DNA from: CAYFVR01 sp046541515
Lineage (GTDB): Bacteria > Desulfobacterota > Desulfobacteria > Desulfobacterales > Desulfococcaceae
NCBI GenBank assembly: GCA_046541515.1
Contig: JBKHDD010000117.1
Coordinates: 1 to 15,446 of the forward strand
DNA: 15,446 nt
Direction of reading: 5' to 3'
Position 1 is the first letter of the stretch. Each line of letters starts with the position of its first letter. Below, one piece after another: positions 6,556 to 11,616 of the stretch. Under the pieces are notes generated by a model that saw only the letters and a program-made list of their open reading frames with translations, did not search any database and had not been told where the DNA came from. The position numbers and the translations under genes are program-made.

Positions 6556-6655
6556 CTACAAGGATTTTTGATAAGCAAGGATTAACGGCGAAGTTGGCTA
6601 TCTCAAGCCTTCCAACTTAACGGAAAAAATCCTTGCTTATCCTAAATCCTTGTAG
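6556..6655 (+). repeat. Hairpin repeat unit 1 of the GxxExxY-associated array
   Basis: Two 28-base arms (6556-6583 and 6628-6655) pair at 26 positions. The left arm reads CTACAAGGATTT, two variable bases, then GATAAGCAAGGATT. Each arm itself carries CAAGGATT twice, 17 bases apart. The 44-base interior holds a second stem, AAGTTGG (6591-6597) with CCAACTT (6612-6618), topped by GGCT/AGCC as an alternative. A 12-base spacer (6656-6667) follows. This and the next two units fill nearly the whole 383-base gap 6510-6892; 6510-6555 shows nothing recognisable. Confidence 0.92.
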
Positions 6656-6667
6656 TTTGATATTTTT

Positions 6668-6767
6668 TACAATATTTTTTTGCAAACAAATATTAACAGT
6701 GGAATTGGAGATCTCCGTCCTTCCAACGTGACGCAAAAAAATCCTTCCTTATCCTAAATCCTTGTAG
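6668..6767 (+). repeat. Hairpin repeat unit 2, left arm degenerate
   Basis: The right arm (6740-6767) differs from that of unit 1 at one base (TTCC for TTGC), whereas the left arm has decayed to an A/T-rich remnant beginning TACAA. The 44-base interior aligns without gaps to that of unit 1 at 32 positions and keeps TTGG (6705-6708) and CCAA (6723-6726). Its apical stem is the palindrome GGAGATCTCC (6707-6716) where unit 1 has GGCT/AGCC. A 12-base spacer (6768-6779) follows. Confidence 0.85.
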
Positions 6768-6779
6768 CTTCACAATTTT

Positions 6780-6880
6780 CTACAAGGATTTCACATAACA
6801 AGGATGGTTGGCCGGTCTTGTCGATCACCTCTGTTTGCACGGGACGGAAGAAAATCCTTGCTTATCCCAAATCCTTGTAG
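6780..6880 (+). repeat. Hairpin repeat unit 3, abutting the GxxExxY gene
   Basis: The left arm (6780-6805) begins CTACAAGGATTT and is two bases shorter than in unit 1. The right arm (6853-6880) matches that of unit 1 except for one base. The interior is more divergent but keeps an ACGGAA-like junction before the right arm. The right arm ends with TAG in the frame of the following gene, 12 bases before its ATG. Right-arm ends of units 1-3 are spaced 112 and 113 bp apart. Confidence 0.88.
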
Positions 6881-6892
6881 TTATCCCCAGAT

Positions 6893-7669
6893 ATGCACAA
6901 AACACTCACCTACGTCATAAACGGCTGCCTTTTCAACGTCCACAACGCTCTCGGCAACATCTGGAACGAGGACGTGTATGAAAAGGCCCTAGAATCCGAA
7001 ATGACGTCACAGGGGCTTTCTGTCCAACGGCAAAAGGAATTCGAGGTGGCCTATTTTGACCAAAAGGTTGGCCACTACCGAACGGACCTTTTGGTCGAAG
7101 ATACCGTAATCGTCGAACTAAAGGCGGTTCATAGGCTTCTTCCCTTGCACCGTGCTCAACTGATCTCCTATCTCAAAGGATTCGGCAAGCCTCTCGGCAT
7201 TCTCGCCAATTTTGGCGGAGCGTCCATGGAACACGCCACCTATCCCAACAAAACAGAACGGAAAAAGGCGCTGACCGACCAATTCGATTTTGAGAAGATT
7301 CAGATGAACGGAAAAGAAGAAATCAAGGATTTGCTCCTCATGGCCAACCGGATACTCGTCAACCTGGGACCGGGCTACTTGCACCAGATTTACCGAAGGG
7401 CCTTGTATTGGGAGCTGAAACAATCCGGCGTGGCCTTTGAAACCGCCAAAACCGTTATCGCGAAATACCGAAACGAAAAAGTGGGCGAAAAGGCGGTCAA
7501 CTTCTTCATTATCGGCAATCTGCTCTTGTCCGCCGTTGCGGCAAAGGAACTGGACAACCTGATCGTTTCTCGCTTCCGCAATTACATCCGCCACTTCCAT
7601 CTCAAGAGAGGCCTAATCATCAATTTCAACGCAGTTCATTTGGATTTCAGATATCTTACGGTTTCATAA
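6893..7669 (+). CDS. GxxExxY protein with two PD-(D/E)XK-like domains
   Basis: A 258-residue protein made of two GxxExxY (PDDEXK_3-type) domains; the usual family member is a single domain of roughly 120-130 residues. Domain 1 (about 1-117) keeps the motif as I-W-N-E26-D-V-Y29 and a plausible nuclease core: D65, E75-L-K77 and Q89-x3-Y93. Domain 2 (about 146-256) has G161-Y-L-H164-Q-I-Y167. It aligns without gaps over 47 residues to domain 1, but D, E, K and Q become N203, S213, V215 and R227, so it is probably a non-catalytic partner. Function is unknown; nuclease activity is inferred from the fold. The ATG at 6893 has no Shine-Dalgarno sequence, and an in-frame TAG at 6878 rules out any earlier start. 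G+C is low (28 of 60 at 7081-7140), suggesting transfer. Confidence 0.9.
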   Translation: MHKTLTYVINGCLFNVHNALGNIWNEDVYEKALESEMTSQGLSVQRQKEFEVAYFDQKVGHYRTDLLVEDTVIVELKAVHRLLPLHRAQLISYLKGFGKPLGILANFGGASMEHATYPNKTERKKALTDQFDFEKIQMNGKEEIKDLLLMANRILVNLGPGYLHQIYRRALYWELKQSGVAFETAKTVIAKYRNEKVGEKAVNFFIIGNLLLSAVAAKELDNLIVSRFRNYIRHFHLKRGLIINFNAVHLDFRYLTVS

Positions 7670-7674
7670 TGACC

Positions 7675-7764
7675 CCCAAGATTTTGGATTAACAAGGATT
7701 GCCCCCGAGACGATATCGCCAGGAAGCGGCAAGCCCTATCCTTTCTTATCCGAAATCCTTGTAG
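7675..7764 (+). repeat. Repeat unit 4, downstream of the GxxExxY gene
   Basis: A diverged left arm ends GGATTAACAAGGATT at 7700. The right arm at 7737-7764 contains TTATCCGAAATCCTTGTAG, the same form as in units 1-3. The interior is about 36 bases and unlike those of units 1 and 2. The unit starts only about six bases after the gene's stop codon, so the gene is tightly enclosed by repeats and no other terminator is visible. Confidence 0.8.
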
Positions 7765-7783
7765 TTTTGGAGCGGGCGAGAAA

Positions 7784-7811
7784 CGACAAGGATTTCGGAT
7801 AAGCAAGGATT
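7784..7811 (+). repeat. Half unit (left arm only) closing the array
   Basis: The sequence begins CGACAAGGATTTCGGATAAG and ends CAAGGATT, a nearly intact left arm with no matching right arm after it. It shares an uninterrupted 18-base complement (ACAAGGATTTCGGATAAG) with the right arm of unit 4. The two can therefore form a hairpin across the 19-base spacer 7765-7783, which could act as the terminator or boundary of the cassette. Confidence 0.82.
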
Positions 7812-7872
7812 GTTTCCAGTTTCCCCCCTTCCCTCAAACACCCAAGAAGTCTTCCCTCCCCGCATTTCCCGC

Positions 7873-7900
7873 TTGATTTACGCGATAAATCTGTTATGTC
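7873..7900 (+). promoter_or_regulatory. Possible promoter of the PPC-domain gene and ilvE
   Basis: TTGATT (7873-7878) is followed after 16 bases by TATGTC (7895-7900). Between and overlapping them, GATTTA (7875-7880) and TAAATC (7886-7891) form an inverted repeat around CGCGA. The boxes are only moderate matches, but no better candidate lies between the array and the gene at 7937. Confidence 0.35.
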
Positions 7901-7936
7901 TCCCGGAATATTCGGAAACCGGCGGATGGAGCGGAC

Positions 7937-8464
7937 ATGGGGAAGGAGTGGGCGGCGGAATTCGAAACGGGACGCCATTTTCTGGCGCGAATCGCCTCGG
8001 CGGACCTGCTCGAAGCGGTCGCGGAATTCTGCCGACGACATGCCATCCTCGCGGCCACCTTCCGGATCGCCGGGACGGTTTCCCGGTTTACCATTGGCGT
8101 CTACGACCCGACCCAGCAGGTGTACGTCACCCACGCGGAAGAGTCACCCCGCGAGGTGGCGGCCTGCTCGGGAACCGTGTCGGCGCGGAACGGAAACCCC
8201 GTTCCCGCCGCGCACATCGTGCTGGCCGACGCCAACGGCCGGATCACCGGCGGAAAACTCTTTTCCGAAACCCGGGCGATCTGGGCCGAGCTGGTTCTCC
8301 GGGAGCTGATCGGCCCGGCGCCGAACCGGCGCTACGACGAAAAAACCGGACTGGAATTGTGGGACGCGGCCGATTCGGGGGAGTCGGCCGGGGCGAATTT
8401 TCCGGACCTCGCGGGGCTCGACGCCGACGCCGGGGGCGACCCGAGGGAGGAATCGCCCGAGTGA
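7937..8464 (+). CDS. PPC/DUF296 domain protein
   Basis: A 175-residue protein whose residues 9-126 match the PPC (DUF296) domain. The evidence is the F-x-T-G-R-H-F-L-A-R-I start, D-L-L-E-A-V-A-E-F-C-R-R-H, G-V-Y-D-P near 54-58, and the block A-A-H93-I-V-L-A-D-A-N-G-R-I-T-G-G-K-L near the end. In plants the domain is fused to AT-hooks; bacterial versions are small stand-alone trimers of uncertain role, often called DNA-binding. No DNA-binding motif is seen here. The last 45 residues are acidic, low-complexity and probably disordered. The ATG at 7937 has GGAG five bases upstream. It lies 76 bases before ilvE on the same strand, so the two may share a transcript. Confidence 0.85.
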   Translation: MGKEWAAEFETGRHFLARIASADLLEAVAEFCRRHAILAATFRIAGTVSRFTIGVYDPTQQVYVTHAEESPREVAACSGTVSARNGNPVPAAHIVLADANGRITGGKLFSETRAIWAELVLRELIGPAPNRRYDEKTGLELWDAADSGESAGANFPDLAGLDADAGGDPREESPE

Positions 8465-8479
8465 GAATCGCCCGAGCGG
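8450..8479 (+). repeat. 15-bp tandem duplication across the stop codon
   Basis: GAATCGCCCGAGTGA (8450-8464) is followed directly by GAATCGCCCGAGCGG (8465-8479), and a partial third copy starts at 8480. The first copy contains the TGA stop of the PPC-domain gene. It looks like a slippage duplication at the gene end. Confidence 0.75.
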
Positions 8480-8540
8480 GAATCGAAGGAATCGCGATCA
8501 ACCCTTTCTGGAAGCGATCCAAACCGAGCGAGGAGGAGAT

Positions 8541-9602
8541 ATGGAGCTGACCATTCATCGGACGGACAATCCGAAACCCAAACCCGACGAAAACAAACTG
8601 GGCTTCGGCGCCCTGTTCACCGATCACATGTTCAACATGGACTATTCCGTGGAAAAGGGGTGGCACAATCCCCGGATCGAGCCGTACGGGAATTTCGATA
8701 TGAATCCGGCCACCATGGTCCTACATTACGGCCAGGCGGTCTTCGAGGGCCTCAAAGGCTACCGCACGCCCAAGGGCGACATTCAGCTCTTCCGCCCCCA
8801 GGAAAACTTCCACCGCATGAACGCCTCCAACCGGCTGCTCTGCATTCCCGAAATGGACGAGCACTTCGCGCTGGATTGTCTCAAGGAGCTGTTGCGGCTG
8901 GAAAAAGACTGGATTCCCGGCGCGCCCGGCACCTCGCTGTACATCCGCCCCACCATCATCGCCACCGACGTCTACCTGGGCGTGCGGGCCTCCAAAACCT
9001 ACCGCTTTTTCATCATTCTTTCGCCGGTGGGGGCCTACTATCCCGAAGGCTTCAACCCGGTCAAAATCTGGGTGACCAAGCGGCACGTCCGGGCGGTGCG
9101 CGGCGGCATCGGCGAGGCCAAGACGCCGGGCAACTACGCGGCCAGCCTCTACGCCAGCGAGCGGGCGGTTCAGGAAGGCTTCACCCAAGTGCTGTGGCTG
9201 GACGGCGTGGAGCAGCGGTACGTGGAGGAAGTCGGCTCCATGAACATTTTCTTCGTCATCGACGACGAACTGATCACGCCGGCGCTCAACGGCTCCATCC
9301 TGCCGGGCGTCACCCGGGATTCGGTCATCGCCCTCTCCCGCCAGTGGGACATCCCCTGCACCGAGCGCCGCATCGCCATCGACGAAGTGATCGAGGCCCA
9401 GAAATCCGGCAGGCGGGTGGAAATTTTCGGCACCGGCACCGCCGCCGTCATTTCTCCCGTGGGCGTCGTCAAATACAACGAGGAAACGGTCACCATCAAC
9501 AACAACGAGGTGGGACCGCTCACCCAAAAATTCTACGACTCCCTTACCGACATTCAGTACGGCCGCGCCGAAGATCCCCTGGGCTGGATCGAGCCGGTCT
9601 GA
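8541..9602 (+). CDS. ilvE: Branched-chain amino acid aminotransferase
   Basis: A 353-residue fold-type IV PLP enzyme that makes leucine, isoleucine and valine from their 2-oxo acids with glutamate as amino donor, in the cytoplasm. The N-terminal G-F-G-A-L-F-T-D-H-M-F and Y-G-Q-A-V-F-E-G-L-K-G-Y-R motifs are those of the long (BCAT-II/eukaryote-like) subgroup. The catalytic lysine is K194 in G-G-I-G-E-A-K-T-P-G-N-Y, and E230-V-G-S-M-N and the phosphate-binding G-T-G-T-A-A-V at 297-303 follow. Length is normal. The ATG is preceded by a strong AGGAGG, with seven bases or fewer between. It is probably cotranscribed with the PPC-domain gene and ends at the terminator at 9745-9788. Confidence 0.96.
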   Translation: MELTIHRTDNPKPKPDENKLGFGALFTDHMFNMDYSVEKGWHNPRIEPYGNFDMNPATMVLHYGQAVFEGLKGYRTPKGDIQLFRPQENFHRMNASNRLLCIPEMDEHFALDCLKELLRLEKDWIPGAPGTSLYIRPTIIATDVYLGVRASKTYRFFIILSPVGAYYPEGFNPVKIWVTKRHVRAVRGGIGEAKTPGNYAASLYASERAVQEGFTQVLWLDGVEQRYVEEVGSMNIFFVIDDELITPALNGSILPGVTRDSVIALSRQWDIPCTERRIAIDEVIEAQKSGRRVEIFGTGTAAVISPVGVVKYNEETVTINNNEVGPLTQKFYDSLTDIQYGRAEDPLGWIEPV

Positions 9603-9615
9603 TCGCCGAACCCCT

Positions 9616-9659
9616 CGGGGGAAACGCCGGACTGTGCCCGGGAAACCGGGTTTCCCCCG
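9616..9659 (+). other. Hairpin just after ilvE
   Basis: CGGGGGAAAC (9616-9625) and GTTTCCCCCG (9650-9659) form a perfect 10-bp stem around 24 bases, starting 14 bases after the ilvE stop. No T-run follows, so it is not an intrinsic terminator by itself; it may protect the mRNA 3' end. The stretch between it and the terminator at 9745 shows nothing else. Confidence 0.6.
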
Positions 9660-9744
9660 CTCCCAACCGCCAAGGACGAGGTTCCGGCGGGTCGATTCCC
9701 ACCTGCGGTCCTTGCCCGCTTCACCCGACACGACGGACCAACGT

Positions 9745-9788
9745 CCCGGTTCCCCCGCATTTTCCTCGGGGGAACCGGGCGTTTTTTT
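9745..9788 (+). terminator. Strong intrinsic terminator after ilvE
   Basis: CCCGGTTCCCCCG (9745-9757) pairs perfectly over 13 bp with CGGGGGAACCGGG (9767-9779) around a 9-base loop, followed two bases later by seven Ts (9782-9788). It ends the PPC-ilvE transcript. It lies in the 349-base gap 9603-9951. Confidence 0.92.
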
Positions 9789-9823
9789 CAATCCCCGATC
9801 GGGCCTTAACGAAAAAAAAATTC

Positions 9824-9867
9824 GCCCCGAAATGGGGGGTTCACCCCATGGTCGCGGACACCGGGGC
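9824..9867 (+). other. Nested hairpins in the leader of the uridylyltransferase gene
   Basis: GCCCCG (9824-9829) can pair with CGGGGC (9862-9867), enclosing ATGGGG (9832-9837) with CCCCAT (9844-9849). A run of nine As (9812-9820) lies just upstream. No clear promoter boxes are seen between the terminator at 9788 and the gene start at 9952. The structure may be a 5' leader element or chance in a GC-rich stretch. Confidence 0.35.
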
Positions 9868-9951
9868 AATGATACACTTCCAAAATTTCGAAAAACCCCC
9901 GAGCCAGCCGAAAGCGCCAACCGGACGACGGATACCTGAGGAGGCGATCTC

Positions 9952-11343
9952 TTGAGCGACACGGAAAAACCGGGCCACCTGGCGGCCTTTGAAGAAAAGA
10001 TGAAACGGGAGGGCCTGGCGCCCATCGTCATCGACACCTTTGCCCACTATTATAAAAAGGTCGTGACCGGCGAAACCGGGATGATTTCCGACGCCGAAAT
10101 TCAGCCGGTGGACCCCGCCACCGTGCCCCGGCTGGAAGACCTCTCCAAATTTTCCGAAAGCGGTCGAAAGATGTTGGACCAGACGGTCCGGATCATCCTC
10201 AACGGCGGGCTGGGCACCAGCATGGGGCTCACCGGCCCCAAATCGTTGCTGGAAGTTCGCGAGGGCCGCACCTTTCTGCACATTTTGGTGGAACAGGCCT
10301 CCCGGTTCGACGTGACCCTGGCGCTGATGAACAGCTTCAGCACCCACGAGGAAACCCAGGCGGCGCTGGAGGCCATGGGCCCGGAGCGAATGCCGCTCTC
10401 TTTCCTTCAGCACAAGTTCCCCAAAATCCTTCAGTGGGACCTGAGCCCCGCCGATTGGCCCGAAAATCCCGAGCTGGAATGGAATCCGCCGGGCCACGGC
10501 GATCTCTACACCGCCCTGGAAACCTCCGGAATGCTGGACAAGCTGCTGGATCGCGGCGTTCGGTACGCCTTCATTTCCAACTCGGACAACCTTGGCGCAA
10601 GGCTGGACCTGAGCCTGCTGGGCCATTTCGCCGACGGCGGCTATCCGTTCATGATGGAGGTGGCCGAGCGCACCCCGGCGGACGTGAAGGGGGGCCACTT
10701 GGCCCGGTATCCCGACGGCCGCTTGGTGCTGCGGGAATCGGCCCAATGCCCGGAGGACGAATTGGACGCCTTCCGGGACATCGACCGATACCACTTTTTC
10801 AACACCAACAATCTTTGGGTGAATCTGGGCTACCTCAAGCGGTTGATCCGGGAAAGCGGCAAGGTTCGCCTGCCCATGATCGTCAATCCCAAGACGCTGG
10901 ACCCCCGGGACGAATCCAGCCCGCCGGTCTACCAGGTGGAAACCGCCATGGGCGCGGCCGTCTCCCTGTTCGACGGCGCCGCGGCCGTTTGCGTGCCCCG
11001 GGCGCGGTTTTTTCCGGTGAAAAAGTGCAACGACCTGTTGCCGATCCGCTCCGATTACTTCATCTACTCCAGGGAAACCGGCTTCGCCCTCAACCCGGAC
11101 CGGGCCACCGACTGGCTGGACGTCTCCCTGGACGAGCGATACTTCAAAAAGGTGGACCAGTTCGACGCCCGCTTCCCCGAAGGGGCGCCGTCCCTGGTGG
11201 CCGCGGAATCGCTGACCGTGGAGGGCGACGTCAAATTCGGCCGGGACGTCCGGGTGGAAGGCGCCGCCAAGGTGGTCAATTCCGCCGAAGAGCAGCGAAC
11301 CGTTCCCGACGGCGCGACCCTTTCCGGCGAAATCACGCTCTGA
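9952..11343 (+). CDS. UTP-glucose-1-phosphate uridylyltransferase (UDPGP family)
   Basis: A 463-residue enzyme making UDP-glucose from UTP and glucose-1-phosphate for glycogen, trehalose or envelope polysaccharides. It belongs to the eukaryotic-type UDPGP family, not the GalU family of most bacteria. The nucleotide-binding motif L-N-G-G-L-G-T-S-M-G is at 83-92, G-P-K-S at 95-98, N-P-P-G-H-G-D at 178-184, and N-S-D-N-L-G-A at 210-216. N-T-N-N-L-W-V-N-L follows near 285. The C-terminal part has short beta-repeats of the left-handed helix kind (V-E-G-D-V-K-F-G-R-D-V). The start is a TTG with GAGGAGG seven bases upstream; the next in-frame ATG would cut off residues before the family homology and lacks such a site. 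No partner gene is adjacent. Confidence 0.93.
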   Translation: MSDTEKPGHLAAFEEKMKREGLAPIVIDTFAHYYKKVVTGETGMISDAEIQPVDPATVPRLEDLSKFSESGRKMLDQTVRIILNGGLGTSMGLTGPKSLLEVREGRTFLHILVEQASRFDVTLALMNSFSTHEETQAALEAMGPERMPLSFLQHKFPKILQWDLSPADWPENPELEWNPPGHGDLYTALETSGMLDKLLDRGVRYAFISNSDNLGARLDLSLLGHFADGGYPFMMEVAERTPADVKGGHLARYPDGRLVLRESAQCPEDELDAFRDIDRYHFFNTNNLWVNLGYLKRLIRESGKVRLPMIVNPKTLDPRDESSPPVYQVETAMGAAVSLFDGAAAVCVPRARFFPVKKCNDLLPIRSDYFIYSRETGFALNPDRATDWLDVSLDERYFKKVDQFDARFPEGAPSLVAAESLTVEGDVKFGRDVRVEGAAKVVNSAEEQRTVPDGATLSGEITL

Positions 11344-11351
11344 GGTCAAAT

Positions 11352-11387
11352 CCCCCGGTTTTGCCGGCCTCTCGGTGAAGCCGGGGG
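11352..11387 (+). terminator. Weak terminator-like hairpin after the uridylyltransferase gene
   Basis: CCCCCGG (11352-11358) pairs with CCGGGGG (11381-11387) around 22 bases, starting eight bases after the stop codon. The following sequence (AACGCGTTTC) has only a short T stretch, so termination would be weak or Rho-dependent. The rest of the 273-base gap to 11616 holds no gene; no convincing promoter for the next gene was identified. Confidence 0.4.
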
Positions 11388-11616
11388 AACGCGTTTCAGC
11401 CCCCTCCCTTTTCCTCCGGCTCCGGTTGCCGCAACCCTTCGCTTTGCATCCCGTCCCCGTCCGACTTATGTTTCCGCATACTCAAAAAACAATCACCCGA
11501 CGAAGCGATGTCGAAGGGAAACCTACGCCGCGCTTTCTTCCGCCGCCCGGATCGGCAACCGGCGGAGCCGCGAGCGGTCGTTTTCCCGAATTTCCAACCA
11601 AAATCGGAGTCTATTC

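Noticed and set aside
6556..6880. CRISPR array
   Set aside because: The period is regular, but the repeats are 100-bp hairpin units with related interiors and short 12-base spacers. There are no short identical repeats with unique spacers and no cas genes.
9685..9720. tRNA-like T arm (GGGTCGATTCCCACC)
   Set aside because: No matching acceptor, D or anticodon arms are found on either side.
9841..11349. Long minus-strand open frame opposite the uridylyltransferase gene
   Set aside because: It mirrors a gene with clear UDPGP motifs and has no recognisable domain or ribosome site.
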